Source: CATOSD01 sp034422735
GTDB taxonomy: Bacteria; Chloroflexota; Dehalococcoidia; Lucifugimonadales; CATOSD01
Assembly: GCA_034422735.1 (NCBI GenBank)
Contig: DAOUJL010000079.1
Coordinates: 1-64,000, forward strand
DNA: 64,000 nt
Direction: 5' to 3'
The notes beneath the pieces were generated by a model that saw only the letters and a program-made list of their open reading frames with translations, ran no database searches and had not been told where the DNA came from. The translations under genes and the position numbers were made by a program. Positions 17,374-26,314 of this stretch are shown here, piece by piece (within the stretch, counting starts at the first letter, position 1; every line of letters begins with the position of its first letter).

Positions 17374-17619
17374 ATGAGCACGATTGAGGAGCGCCTCGCG
17401 GGTATCGAGGCCATTCTGCCTTCATTCGCGACCAAGGAAGACCTCGCCAGGTTGGAGACTCGCCTCGCGAGCATCGAGGCGACTCTGCCCTCGTTCGCCA
17501 CCAAGGCCGACCTGGCCCATCTCGAGGCTCGCATGACTCGCTGGATGGTGGGTCTGATGCTCGCGTCGGCCGTTGGGGCGTCGTCTATCTCCTACGCCGC
17601 CGTGAGATTGTTCGGCTGA
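17374..17619 (+). CDS. Small coiled-coil protein with C-terminal membrane helix
   Basis: This 81-aa protein has an almost exact tandem duplication: two 69-bp units (17392-17460 and 17461-17529), each encoding RLA(G/S)IEA(I/T)LPSFATK-(E/A)DLA-LE. The heptad-like pattern predicts a coiled coil. A C-terminal segment, WMVGLMLASAVGASSISYAAV, predicts one membrane helix. It resembles small DUF1640-like or phage-accessory coiled-coil proteins, whose role is generally unknown. The ATG follows CAGGAG. tRNA-Gly lies 53 bp downstream. Confidence 0.7.
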   Translation: MSTIEERLAGIEAILPSFATKEDLARLETRLASIEATLPSFATKADLAHLEARMTRWMVGLMLASAVGASSISYAAVRLFG

Positions 17620-17672
17620 CCTCGAGGCCGCGGATTGACTAGCGGGCGGGTTCCCCGCTATGCTGGACTTGC

Positions 17673-17746
17673 GCGGGAGTAGCTCAATGGTAGAGCCCGT
17701 GCCTTCCAAGCACGCCACGTGGGTTCGATTCCCATCTCCCGCTCCA
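17673..17746 (+). tRNA. tRNA-Gly (anticodon TCC), CCA encoded
   Basis: A cloverleaf is readable: acceptor GCGGGAG/CTCCCGC, D-arm GCTC-AATGGTA-GAGC, anticodon stem CGTGC/GCACG with loop CTTCCAA (anticodon TCC), and T-arm GTGGG-TTCGATT-CCCAT. The 3' CCA is encoded at 17744-17746. Confidence 0.97.
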
Positions 17747-17811
17747 AGGGCGCCGCGCCCCGGCCGGCCCCGCTCGCCGGCAGTGCGCGCCGCAGGCGAG
17801 GAGGCGCTCCC

Positions 17812-19182
17812 ATGGCAAACATCACCCACGCCTCGACTTTAACCCGGTCGGCGCAGACCTACGCGCGCGACTACATGGCCAAGACGCGCGAGTTCAGCCG
17901 CAACGCCAACCTGTACGTGCTGCACGTCATCGGCATGGACATGATCCACGGCTCGTTCACGGTGCTCTTCAACCTCTACCTGCTCGCCGTCGGATTCGAC
18001 ATCACCTTCATCGGCCTGCGCCTGATGATAGGCTTCATCGCCAGCGCCCTGACCGCCATGCCCGCCGGGCTCGTCTCCGACCGCATCGGTCGCAAGGCGT
18101 CCTTCATCCTGGGCGACGGCATAGGCGCGGTGATCGGCCTGGTGATGATCAGCACCCAGAGCGAGCTCATCCTGCTGTGGGGTCCCGCGCTCGGCGCCTT
18201 CTTCGGCAACCTCCACCACACCTCCGAAGCCGCCTTCATGATGGAGAACAGCAAGAAGAGCGAGCGCGTCCACCTGTTCTCCGTGGCCGGCAGCTTCCGC
18301 ACCCTCTCGGCCATGGCCGGGGCGCTGATAGCCGGCATGGTGCCCGCCCTCTTCATCGACGACATCGGCGCCGTCGCCGCGTACCGCTACGCCTCTTACG
18401 CCGGGCTGTCGCTATGGTTCGTGTCGCTGGTGCCCGCGCTGATGCTCCGCTCGATTGAGGCCGAGGAGCAACCCGAAAGGCAAGTGGAGCGCGTCAGGCG
18501 CGCCCCCAACCTGTTCGCCGGGCTCTTCGCCGACATCCGACACCCGCGCCGCATCGCCTACTTCGTGCTGACGAGCGGCCTGCTGGCCGTGGGCACGGCG
18601 GCCGTGGCCCCGCTGCTGAACGTGGTCTTCCACGAGGGCCACATCCACGCCGGCGAGGGCGAGATCGGCGTGGTGTTCGCGGCGGGCGAGCTTTCGCTGG
18701 CGGCGGCCACGCTGTTCGTGCCGCTGGTCGCGGCGCGAATGCTCAAGGTGGACGCCATCGCGCTGATGCGCGTGCTGTCGCTGCCGTTCATCCTGGCCAT
18801 GGGCTTCCTGCCGCTCGCGCTGGGCCAGGGCGCCCTGCTCATCGTGCTGGCGGGCGCGTCGCACGTGGGCCGCGTGGCCACCTTCCGCATGAGCCGTCCC
18901 CTGGACGACGCCTTCAACATGGAGGTGCTGGAGCCGCGCGAGCGGGCCACCGGCACCGGCATAGAGATTGCCGTCGGCGCCGCCGTCTCCTCCGGCGCGG
19001 TCTGGCTGGGCGCGAGGCTGATGGACTCCGGCGACTACACCACGCCGTTCATCATCATGGCCACGTTCTACCTGGTGGCCACGCTCATCTACTGGAAGGT
19101 GTTCCGGCCGCTGGAGCGGTCCGGGGCGCAGCCGGCCGAGCAGCGTCCGCTGCTGGCCGCGGGCGAAGCGACGGCGGGCTGA
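17812..19182 (+). CDS. Major facilitator superfamily transporter
   Basis: The 456-aa membrane protein has about 12 hydrophobic segments. It carries the MFS loop 2-3 signature 'GLVSDRIGRKASFILGD' and the analogous central region. A hydrophilic stretch (EAEEQPERQVERVRR) separates the two halves. The substrate is unknown. The ATG at 17812 follows GAGGAGG. An earlier in-frame start at 17719 would lie inside tRNA-Gly and is rejected. The thioredoxin-like gene begins 5 bp after the stop, suggesting a two-gene operon. Confidence 0.85.
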   Translation: MANITHASTLTRSAQTYARDYMAKTREFSRNANLYVLHVIGMDMIHGSFTVLFNLYLLAVGFDITFIGLRLMIGFIASALTAMPAGLVSDRIGRKASFILGDGIGAVIGLVMISTQSELILLWGPALGAFFGNLHHTSEAAFMMENSKKSERVHLFSVAGSFRTLSAMAGALIAGMVPALFIDDIGAVAAYRYASYAGLSLWFVSLVPALMLRSIEAEEQPERQVERVRRAPNLFAGLFADIRHPRRIAYFVLTSGLLAVGTAAVAPLLNVVFHEGHIHAGEGEIGVVFAAGELSLAAATLFVPLVAARMLKVDAIALMRVLSLPFILAMGFLPLALGQGALLIVLAGASHVGRVATFRMSRPLDDAFNMEVLEPRERATGTGIEIAVGAAVSSGAVWLGARLMDSGDYTTPFIIMATFYLVATLIYWKVFRPLERSGAQPAEQRPLLAAGEATAG

Positions 19183-19187
19183 CACCG

Positions 19188-19772
19188 TTGACCGAGAGCG
19201 GCAACGAAGCCCCGCCTTCCACAGGCCGCGCCTGGCCCCGGCTGGCCGGCCTGGCGCTGGGCGCGGCGCTTATCCTGGCGCTCGTGGCGGTGCTGGCCTA
19301 CGGCATGGCCAACAGGACCGCGCCGACCGGCCAGAGCGGCGCGACCCGCGTGGGCAAGCCGGCGCCCGCCTTCGCCATGGACCTGTACGGCGGCGGGGAG
19401 CTGAGCCTCGGCGCCGAACTCGGACAACCCGTGGTGCTCAACTTCTGGGCGTCGTGGTGTCCGCCATGCCGCGAGGAGTCGCCGCTGCTCGAGCGCGCGT
19501 GGAGGCAGTACCGGGACCGCGGCGTCCTGTTCGTGGGCGTGGACACCCAGGACACCGAGGAGGACGCCCTGGCGTACATCGAGGAGTTCGGCCTGACCTT
19601 CCCCAACGGCCTCGACGCGGACGGCGAGATCACCGTCGCCTACGGTGTCGTCGGTCTGCCCGTCACGTTCTTCATAGGCGCCGACGGCGTGGTAAAGCGC
19701 CGCTGGGTGGGCGCCCTCACCGAGTCCCAGCTACTCCCCTGGGTCGAAGACCTGGCATCCGCCGCGCCCTAG
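19188..19772 (+). CDS. TlpA/ResA-like membrane-anchored thioredoxin
   Basis: The 194-aa protein has an N-terminal membrane anchor (residues about 17-40) followed by a TlpA-type thioredoxin fold facing outward. It has VLNFWASWCPPC with Cys91 and Cys94, 'FVGVDTQDTEEDALAYIEEF', and the cis-Pro loop 'YGVVGLPVTFFIGADG'. Members reduce disulfides of apocytochrome c or other extracytoplasmic proteins. The start is TTG at 19188, coupled to the upstream MFS gene. Together with the disulfide oxidoreductase at 28211 it gives this cell at least two thioredoxin-fold enzymes. Confidence 0.9.
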   Translation: MTESGNEAPPSTGRAWPRLAGLALGAALILALVAVLAYGMANRTAPTGQSGATRVGKPAPAFAMDLYGGGELSLGAELGQPVVLNFWASWCPPCREESPLLERAWRQYRDRGVLFVGVDTQDTEEDALAYIEEFGLTFPNGLDADGEITVAYGVVGLPVTFFIGADGVVKRRWVGALTESQLLPWVEDLASAAP

Positions 19773-19786
19773 CCGGCCGGCACATG

Positions 19787-21424
19787 CTACGGGTAGCGCG
19801 AAAAGTCGAAGCCCTCCTTGACGATGCACTCGATGAGCGCGGGCTGGCCCGTCTTGGTCACTTCCACCGCCTCCTTGAGCGCGGGGACGAACTCGGCGGG
19901 CTTTGTGACCCGCACGCCCCAGCCGCCGAGCGCCCGCGCAACCTCTCCGTAGTTGCCGCCCAGCGTGTGCGAGGCGTAGTTCTCGATGGCGAAGGGCATG
20001 CCCGCGCGCTCGATGGCCATCACGCCGTTGTTCCACACTATCGTCAGGATTCCGATGCGGTTTCTGGCCGCGGTCTCCAGGTCCATTCCCACCATTCCGA
20101 TGGCGGCGTCGCCCATGACGTTCACGCACAGCTTGTCCGGCTCGGCAAGCTTGGCGCCCATGGTGATGCCCAGCCCGTAGCCAAGCTGCGTGGTCTTGCC
20201 CCAGCCCATGTAGCTGCGCGGGGTGGTCGCCTCCCAGAACGGCGTCAGCTGATCCCGCGGGCTTCCGGCGTCGTGGGTGATGATGGTGTTGGCGCGGTCC
20301 ACGTTGTGCATAAGGTCCCAGATGATGCGGTACTGGTTGATGGGCTCCTCATCGGACGTTAGCTGGGGCATCCACTCCTCCAGCCACTCATCCTTGACGG
20401 CCCGCACCTCCGGCCCGACGTCGCGCTCGTTGCGCAGCCCGGCGCCGTTCGTCCTGGCTTCCACCTCGTCGATCAGCGCGCGCAGCACCAGCCTGGCGTC
20501 GCCGATGAGGGCGTAGTCGGCGCGAATATCCTTGTTCACGTCCGCGGGGTCGTTCGTGGCGTGGATGATGACCCTACCCGGTGGAATCGCCCTGCCGTAG
20601 CTGGTCTGCGTAAAGCTGCATCCGACGCCCAGAACGACGTCGGCGCGGGCGAGGAAATGCGCGATGGGCTTGGTCGTGGAGACGGCGGACGCGCCGAGCG
20701 AAAGCGGGTGATTTTCAGGGAAGGCGCTCTTGCCGGGCATGGTGGTCATCACCGGCGCCTGGAGCAGCTCCGCCAGCCGCTCCAGTTCGTCCGAAGCGTC
20801 CGAGTAGAGCACACCCTGGCCCGCGTGGATGACCGGTCTCTCGGCGCCCAGCAGCACCTTGGCCACCTCGGCGGTCTCTTCGGGGCACGGCGCCGACCTG
20901 CTCGCCCTCACCGGCGCATAGTCGAGCTCGCCCGCGAGCTCCTGGTCCCAGACGTCGCGGGCGACCTCCAGCAGCACGGGGCCGGGCTTGCCGCTGCGCA
21001 GGTGGTGGAAAGCGCGGCGCATCAGCTCGGGAACGCGCTCTACGTCGTTGATTTGCGCCAGCCACTTGGTTACGCCTCGGTAGTTATCCGTCGCACTGAA
21101 TCCGGGAGGCGTGAACGATCGGGAGGTCGGCTCGCCGCCGGGGATGAGCAGGACGGGGACGTTGTCGGCGAACGCCTGGGCCGCGCCGGGGAAAGCGTTC
21201 TCGGAGCCGGGCCCCTGCTGCATGGCGAACACGCCGAGCCGCTTGCCGCCGCTAGTGCGGCTGAACCCGTCCGCGATTGCCATGCCCACGCGCTCCTGCC
21301 TGCACAGCACGGGGCGAATGCCGGCCTGGGCGCTGGCCTCGATCAGCGGCTGCGCCGGAAAGCACGCCAGGAACTCTGTGCCCTCGCGCCTCAACACCTC
21401 GGCTATGGCGTCCGCTCCGTTCAT
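19787..21424 (-). CDS. Thiamine-pyrophosphate-requiring enzyme, acetolactate synthase-like
   Basis: This 545-aa protein has the three-domain layout of the pyruvate-oxidase/acetolactate-synthase family. An N-terminal pyrimidine-binding domain carries the catalytic Glu in RQERVGMAIADG, a central domain follows, and the C-terminal PP domain has GDAAIGMVG...NN (TPP/Mg site). The lack of obvious acetolactate-synthase-specific context and the absence of a small subunit leave the substrate open (oxalyl-CoA, sulfopyruvate, benzoylformate or similar 2-oxo acids). ATG 21424 follows AGGAGG. It is divergent from CapA paralogue 1, with a 140-bp shared upstream region. Confidence 0.85.
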   Translation of the reverse strand: MNGADAIAEVLRREGTEFLACFPAQPLIEASAQAGIRPVLCRQERVGMAIADGFSRTSGGKRLGVFAMQQGPGSENAFPGAAQAFADNVPVLLIPGGEPTSRSFTPPGFSATDNYRGVTKWLAQINDVERVPELMRRAFHHLRSGKPGPVLLEVARDVWDQELAGELDYAPVRASRSAPCPEETAEVAKVLLGAERPVIHAGQGVLYSDASDELERLAELLQAPVMTTMPGKSAFPENHPLSLGASAVSTTKPIAHFLARADVVLGVGCSFTQTSYGRAIPPGRVIIHATNDPADVNKDIRADYALIGDARLVLRALIDEVEARTNGAGLRNERDVGPEVRAVKDEWLEEWMPQLTSDEEPINQYRIIWDLMHNVDRANTIITHDAGSPRDQLTPFWEATTPRSYMGWGKTTQLGYGLGITMGAKLAEPDKLCVNVMGDAAIGMVGMDLETAARNRIGILTIVWNNGVMAIERAGMPFAIENYASHTLGGNYGEVARALGGWGVRVTKPAEFVPALKEAVEVTKTGQPALIECIVKEGFDFSRYP

Positions 21425-21564
21425 GGTCCGTCCTCCTGCGCATTGTGGTTGGTCCGGAGGCCCTAGCTTAGCGCAGGCGCGGAGAGCGGGCAAGCGCGGG
21501 CGCGTATGGTATGATGCCGGACGCCGGACGCCCGCCCTGAAGCGGACGGCGAAGGAGGTGCGAG

Positions 21565-22899
21565 GTGTACGAAGCGCAGCGAGGCGAGATCGTGGTGGCG
21601 GCCACGGGCGACAGCATGATCGCGAGACCGCTGGCCCCGTTCAGAGAGAACAACTTCCTGGCGCTGGTCGACCTGCTGAGAGAGGCGGACGCCGCCTTCA
21701 CGAACCTCGAGATGCAGGTCCACGGCTTCGAGCCTGCGCCCGCTGCGGCCTCGGGGGGCATATGGACCGCGGCCGACCCCGACCTGCTGGACGACCTTCA
21801 GTGGGCGGGCATAACGATGGTGTCGTGCGCCAACAACCACTGCTACGACTACGGCGAGGGCGGCCTGATGACCACGCTGCTGAACCTGGAGAGGTCGGGA
21901 CTGGCCTTTTCCGGCATCGGCCGGAACCTGAGCGACGCCAGGGCGCCGGTGTACGTGGAGTGTCCGGCGGGGCGCGTTGCGCTGCTGTCGTGCACCTCGA
22001 CGTTCGACCCCGCATCGCCCGCCGGGGAGCAGCGCCACGACCTGCACGGGCGGCCCGGCGTGAGCGCCCTGCGGTGGTCCGCTGAACACGTCGTAGACTC
22101 GCGTGCGTTCGAGGAGCTGCGGCGGCTGGACGAGGCGCTGGGTTTCGCGGAACGGCGCGCCAGGCAGGCGGAGATGGGTTTCGGCGGCGGCGGTGGCGAC
22201 CAACCGGACAAGCTGCGGACGCTGGGGCATGCCTTCACGCGCGGCGACGGCTTCGCGGTGCGGACGTCGCCGAACGAACGGGACATGGAGAGCATACTGA
22301 GGTGGGTGCGGGAGGCGCGTCGGCAGGCGGACTGGGTGTTTATGAGCATACACACCCACGAGTTCGGCGCGACCGAAGAGGACGCGGCGGAGTTTGTAGA
22401 GACATTCGCGAGAAGGTGCGTGGACGAGGGAGTGGACGCGGTGTTCGGCCACGGACCGCACTTTCTGCGAGGGATCGAGATCTACGGGAACCGGCCCATC
22501 TTCTACAGCCTGGGCAATCTCATGTTTCAGAACGAAGTGGTGCCGCGACTGCCGGTGGACCTCTACGAGGCGGCGGGCCTGGACGGCAGGGCGACGCCCG
22601 CGGACTTCTACGACTTCAGGTCTCAGGACGATACGCGAGGGTTTACGGCCAACTCCATGTACTGGGAGAGCGTGGTCGCGGAACTGCGGCTGAGCCGGAG
22701 CGGCGCGAGCGAGATAGTTCTGCATCCCATCGAGCTGGGATACGGAACGCCGCGCTCGCAGCGGGGCCGGCCGGTGATGGCCGGCAGCGAGTCTGCGGAG
22801 CGAACGTTACAAACGGCGGCGCGGCTGTGCGAAAAGTACGGGACACGCGTGACCACGCAAGATGGGGTCGGAGTGATCGAACTGGGCGCACTGGCGTAG
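21565..22899 (+). CDS. CapA-like (PGA_cap) metallophosphatase-fold protein, paralogue 1
   Basis: The 444-aa product has the PGA_cap/CapA fold, a calcineurin-like metal-binding domain first known from poly-gamma-glutamate capsule synthesis. The metal-ligand motifs are intact: TGDSM near residue 16, NLE, CANNHCYDYG, and GHGPH...IEIYGNRPIFYSLGN. No signal peptide is visible, so it may be cytoplasmic. The start is GTG 21565 after AAGGAGG. The N-terminus (MYEAQRGEIVVAATGDS) parallels paralogue 2 at 61668. Environmental relatives often occur in multiple copies near catabolic enzymes, and a capsule role is not implied. Confidence 0.85.
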   Translation: MYEAQRGEIVVAATGDSMIARPLAPFRENNFLALVDLLREADAAFTNLEMQVHGFEPAPAAASGGIWTAADPDLLDDLQWAGITMVSCANNHCYDYGEGGLMTTLLNLERSGLAFSGIGRNLSDARAPVYVECPAGRVALLSCTSTFDPASPAGEQRHDLHGRPGVSALRWSAEHVVDSRAFEELRRLDEALGFAERRARQAEMGFGGGGGDQPDKLRTLGHAFTRGDGFAVRTSPNERDMESILRWVREARRQADWVFMSIHTHEFGATEEDAAEFVETFARRCVDEGVDAVFGHGPHFLRGIEIYGNRPIFYSLGNLMFQNEVVPRLPVDLYEAAGLDGRATPADFYDFRSQDDTRGFTANSMYWESVVAELRLSRSGASEIVLHPIELGYGTPRSQRGRPVMAGSESAERTLQTAARLCEKYGTRVTTQDGVGVIELGALA

Positions 22900-22900
22900 C

Positions 22901-22920
22901 GGGGGCCTGGCAGCGCCCCC
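22901..22920. terminator. GC-rich hairpin between convergent capA-like and infA genes
   Basis: GGGGGC and GCCCCC form a stem with an 8-base loop in the 49-bp gap between two converging genes. No U-tract follows on either side, so intrinsic termination is uncertain. Confidence 0.4.
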
Positions 22921-22948
22921 GTCGAGGTGACGTTCCGTCAGCCCTGGC

Positions 22949-23167
22949 TTACTTGAAGCGGTAAGTGATGCGGCCGCGGGTGAGGTCGTAAGGCGAGAGT
23001 TCCACCAAGACGCGATCGCCGGGCAGGATGCGGATGAAATAGCGCCGCATCTTGCCCGAGGCGTAGGCGAGAACCTTGTGCTCGTTGGGCAACTCGACCC
23101 GGAAGTTGGCGTTTGGCAACGCCTCCGTGACAGTGCCTTCGACCTCTATGGCCTCTTTCTTAGCCAT
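22949..23167 (-). CDS. infA: Translation initiation factor IF-1
   Basis: The 72-aa protein is an S1/OB-fold IF-1 that binds the ribosomal A-site during initiation. It has the usual length, an N-terminal MAKKEAIEVEGTV, 'LPNANFRVELPNEHKVLAYASGKMRRYFIRILPGD' and a C-terminal 'YDLTRGRITYRFK'. AAGGAG precedes the ATG. It stands apart from any ribosomal-protein cluster. Confidence 0.97.
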   Translation of the reverse strand: MAKKEAIEVEGTVTEALPNANFRVELPNEHKVLAYASGKMRRYFIRILPGDRVLVELSPYDLTRGRITYRFK

Positions 23168-23279
23168 GCAACTCCTTGGCCCTCCGGCGTCGTTGCCGGC
23201 CGGGCCGTGTATAGTCCGCTATGTTGTGCTGGCTGCGCCGCGGGCGAGCCTCGCCTGGCCCCTGCAATGGGACGTCGGC

Positions 23280-23630
23280 CTAGCGGTACGACCTGCGCTG
23301 GAAGTCGCGCTGCTGCCTGTAGCAGTCGTTGCAGTAGACCGGCCTGTCGCCGCGAGGTCGGAATGGGACCTCGGCGTCGTTGCCGCACTGGGCGCAGGTG
23401 ACCGGGTACATCTGGCGGGGACCGAAGTTGCCGCCGCCAAACCCACCGCCGCCGCCGCCGCCGAAATTGTCGCCGTACCGGCGCTCGGCGCGTCGCGACT
23501 GCCTGCAGGGCGCGCATCGCTTTGGCTCGTTCGTGTAGCCCTTTTCTTGGTGGTACTGCTGGTCGTCCACGCTGAATGTGAACGAATCTCCGCATTCCAC
23601 GCAAACGAGCGTCCTGTCTTCGAAGACCAT
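23280..23630 (-). CDS. CxxC zinc-ribbon domain protein (zf-trcl type)
   Basis: This 116-aa protein has two zinc-binding modules joined by a Gly-rich linker. The first is CVECGDSFTFSVDDQQYHQEKGYTNEPKRCAPC, a pattern typical of a widespread small zinc-ribbon family. The second is CAQCGNDAEVPF...PVYCNDC. Both give four cysteines. The role is unknown; nucleic-acid or protein binding is likely. ATG 23630 gives the usual family start and follows GGGAGG; longer frames from 23672 or 23690 are possible but add non-conserved residues. Confidence 0.85.
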   Translation of the reverse strand: MVFEDRTLVCVECGDSFTFSVDDQQYHQEKGYTNEPKRCAPCRQSRRAERRYGDNFGGGGGGGFGGGNFGPRQMYPVTCAQCGNDAEVPFRPRGDRPVYCNDCYRQQRDFQRRSYR

Positions 23631-23921
23631 CTGGTGACATCCTCCCGGATAGATATAGGTTCGAGCCGTCATCTCATCACCAAGGTCCACGAGCGTTGCG
23701 GGTTTGCCATGGTAACAGCTATGCGACCGCGGCGCATTCTAGCATAGGCTGACGGGCGGCGCAACTTGCGCGGCAGCTCCGGCCGGTCTCATTACGTATT
23801 GCTCCGGCGTAGACTGAACCTGGCGGAGATTCTATAATCATCTCAATAGCTGTGTGATTCACTCTCGAGGTGCGCGCCGTACCGCGGCGAGTCTCGAGCC
23901 CAGATTCGTGAGGGGGCGACG

Positions 23922-25046
23922 ATGGTTTCCACAACCCAGGTATACGTCGATTCGGCAGAGCGTTCCGGTCCGCGAACCGAACCCACGGTGGCGGTGGTGT
24001 ACACCTCGCCCGAAACGGTGCTGGACGACGTTGGGCGCGCCATGCGCCTGGCCGGCTACCAGAACAGCCTGCCGAAAGACCTGCCGACACTGCTCAAGGT
24101 CAACATTTCGTGGCAACACTACTATCCCGCCTGTTCCACCACGCCGTGGCAGTTGGAGGGAGTCGTCCGCGCGCTGCGTGCCGACGGATACGGCGACCTG
24201 ATCCCCACGCACAACGGAACGGTCGTGGTGGATGCGCGCGAGGGCGCGGTCAAGAACAAGCACCAGGCGGTCGAGGACCGGTACGGGCTGGAGAGCCTGC
24301 ACCTGGAGGAGGCGCGCTGGGTGGATTTCGCCCCAAGCTCCCCCATGCTGGCGCTGGACAAGGTGTACCCGCGCGGATTCCGAATCCCCGAGGCGTTGCC
24401 GGGCAAGAACATCGTCCATCTTCCCACGATGAAGACGCACGTGTTCACCACCATCACCGGGGCGATGAAAAACGCCTTCGGCGGGCTTCTGAACCACAAC
24501 CGGCACTGGACCCACTCCGTCATCCACGAAACGCTGGTGGACCTCCTGCGCATCCAGCAGGAGATCCACCCGGGCATATTCGCCGTGACGGACGGCACGT
24601 TCGCGGGGGACGGACCCGGACCCAGGGCGATGCGGTGGCACGCCAAGAACGTGATCCTGGCTAGCGCGGACCAGGTGGCGATAGACGCGGTAGCCGCCAA
24701 GATGATGGGCTTCGACCCGATGTCGATCGGATTCATACGGCTGGCGCACGAGACGGGCCTGGGATGTGGCGAGGTGTCGGACATCGCCATCGCGGGCGAG
24801 GACATCGCGAGCGTGGGCTGGGGCTTCACCGGGTCGGAGAACACGTTCGCGAGCCGGTTCCAGAAGCTCGTGTACTGGGGGCCGTTGAAGCGGCTGGAGA
24901 ATCTGCTGCTCAGATCGCCGCTGGTCAATCTGGCCATCACGGGATCGAACGTCTACCACAACGGTTACTGGCTGCGATTCAAGGGCAGGCGGCGGGTGCG
25001 CGAAGCCATGCGAACCGGATGGGGCGAGTTGTTCCAAAGCTACTAG
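23922..25046 (+). CDS. DUF362 domain protein
   Basis: The 374-aa protein matches the DUF362 family in 'KVNISW', 'HLPTMKTHVFTTITGAMKNAFGGL', 'FAVTDGTFAGDGPGPR' and 'ILASADQVAIDAVAAKMMGFDP'. Some DUF362 proteins carry an iron-sulfur domain, but no cysteine cluster is visible here. The biochemical role is unknown. It starts with ATG 23922 after GAGGGGGCG and is a single gene between spacers. Confidence 0.85.
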   Translation: MVSTTQVYVDSAERSGPRTEPTVAVVYTSPETVLDDVGRAMRLAGYQNSLPKDLPTLLKVNISWQHYYPACSTTPWQLEGVVRALRADGYGDLIPTHNGTVVVDAREGAVKNKHQAVEDRYGLESLHLEEARWVDFAPSSPMLALDKVYPRGFRIPEALPGKNIVHLPTMKTHVFTTITGAMKNAFGGLLNHNRHWTHSVIHETLVDLLRIQQEIHPGIFAVTDGTFAGDGPGPRAMRWHAKNVILASADQVAIDAVAAKMMGFDPMSIGFIRLAHETGLGCGEVSDIAIAGEDIASVGWGFTGSENTFASRFQKLVYWGPLKRLENLLLRSPLVNLAITGSNVYHNGYWLRFKGRRRVREAMRTGWGELFQSY

Positions 25047-25095
25047 CGCGACACGCCAAAGTCCTCGCCGCCGGGTTGAGGGGGAAGTCTGGATG

Positions 25096-25172
25096 TGGTG
25101 GGCGATTGAGGACTTGAACCTCAGACCTTCTGTGTGTAAGACAGACGCTCTAACCGCCTGAGCTAATCGCCC
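25096..25172 (-). tRNA. tRNA-Val (anticodon TAC), CCA encoded
   Basis: On the minus strand the acceptor GGGCGAT/ATCGCCC, D-arm, anticodon loop CTTACAC and T-loop GGTTCAAGTC are all present. CCA is encoded at 25096-25098. It is third in a minus-strand tRNA cluster. Confidence 0.97.
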
Positions 25173-25244
25173 CAGTACCGGCCGAGGCGCGTCGCCTCCC
25201 TCTGCCGCGCGACGCCGCCCACCGCGTCCGCGTCGTGGTGAAAG

Positions 25245-25317
25245 CGCGCTTGGCGGGACTCGAACCCACGGCCTCAGCCTCCGCAGGGCTGCGCTCTATC
25301 CACTGAGCTACAAGCGC
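25245..25317 (-). tRNA. tRNA-Arg (anticodon GCG), CCA not encoded
   Basis: The acceptor GCGCTTG/CAAGCGC, anticodon stem CAGCC/GGCTG with loop CTGCGGA (anticodon GCG) and T-loop TTCGAGT define the gene. Unlike its two neighbours it lacks a genomic CCA. It is the middle gene of the cluster. Confidence 0.96.
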
Positions 25318-25346
25318 ACGCATCTTAACATCCGGTGGCAAAGGGT

Positions 25347-25432
25347 TGGTGCCGAAGGAGGGATTTGAACCCACACACCCTTGCGGGTACTACGCCCTGA
25401 ACGTAGCGCGTCTGCCGTTCCGCCACTTCGGC
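25347..25432 (-). tRNA. tRNA-Leu (anticodon CAG), CCA encoded
   Basis: The acceptor GCCGAAG/CTTCGGC, anticodon stem CTACG/CGTAG with loop TTCAGGG, a long variable arm (TACCCGCAAGGGT) and T-loop TTCAAAT are readable. CCA is encoded at 25347-25349. It is the first gene of the cluster in the transcription direction. Confidence 0.97.
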
Positions 25433-25504
25433 ACGTCCGCCGATGCTTGGCGGCTCCACCTCGGGGTCAAGGAATTATAGCAGAACGGCGGAGAGTTGTC
25501 AGCG

Positions 25505-25948
25505 TCAGGCGCAGTCGCCGAGCCGGGCGAGAATGTGCTGGAGGGCGGCGCCGGTGCGGTCGCGTCCCGCGCTGCAATGCACCAGAACGGGCCGGCTGAG
25601 TTGCTGAAACGCGCGCCAGACCTGGTCTAACTCGTCATGGGAGAGAGGCGGCAGCTTGTGGTCGTCGGCGGCCACGTGGCTCACCGCGAACCCCTGCGAG
25701 CGGTAGAAGTCGAGCAGCCCGCCGCCGTCCAGGCCGAGCTCGTCGTAGTGGGCAAGCTGGGGCTCGTCGAGGATGCACAGAATCCCGCGCACGCCCATCT
25801 CGTGCACGCGCTCCGCCCAGGCGGCTACGCTGCCCGGAGCGGGCCGGTCCACGGGGTAGCCCGGACGCTGGGAGCGGGCGAGGACGCCGGGCACCACCCA
25901 CTCGGCGCGGTAGACCTCCTCGCGGGAACTGTTCCAAAGCATCGACAT
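25505..25948 (-). CDS. Dual-specificity/tyrosine phosphatase-like protein
   Basis: The 147-aa protein has the cysteine-phosphatase P-loop VHCSAGRDRTG (nucleophile Cys125, Arg131). An upstream Asp in 'HVAADDHKLPPLS' (Asp95/96) is placed to act as general acid. Its length and motif suit a small dual-specificity or atypical phosphatase acting on phosphoproteins, lipids or inositol phosphates. It is a single minus-strand gene next to the tRNA cluster. Confidence 0.85.
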   Translation of the reverse strand: MSMLWNSSREEVYRAEWVVPGVLARSQRPGYPVDRPAPGSVAAWAERVHEMGVRGILCILDEPQLAHYDELGLDGGGLLDFYRSQGFAVSHVAADDHKLPPLSHDELDQVWRAFQQLSRPVLVHCSAGRDRTGAALQHILARLGDCA

Positions 25949-26314
25949 CGCATCAGCCGTATTTCGGTGTTCGCGTGTTAGGTATTCGAGGGTGGGGCTT
26001 ACGGCTCCGACCTTCGCCGAATGGGTATGTTACCAGACGAGGACGCTGCTCCCAAGTCTCGGTCAGGCCTTCCAGTGCGGGCTCGTGCGGGTAGCGGCCG
26101 GCGCGGCTCGCGCCGACGTCCAGGCGGCCGTTCGGGTTGAATCGCCGGGGTGTAGATGCTAAAATCGGCGCTGCCGAAGTTCCGCGCAGGGCGAGCTTCG
26201 AAGAGGACGCCCGCGCACGCGAAGTCGCCGCTCGTCCAGTACACGGACTCGCAGGCACGCCAACATGGACACCAGGGGGAACCGGTCTATGACGACGGAC
26301 GCGGGCCGCGGCGT
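25949..26314. other. Spacer between divergent phosphatase and glycosyltransferase
   Basis: About 366 bases without a supported gene. The frame upstream of 26315 that continues the glycosyltransferase backwards is not conserved in style, and no Shine-Dalgarno is evident. Promoters for both divergent genes should lie here, but none is clear. Confidence 0.45.

Noticed and set aside
17719..17811. Upstream in-frame start of the MFS gene
   Set aside because: It lies inside tRNA-Gly; ATG 17812 has a GAGGAGG site.
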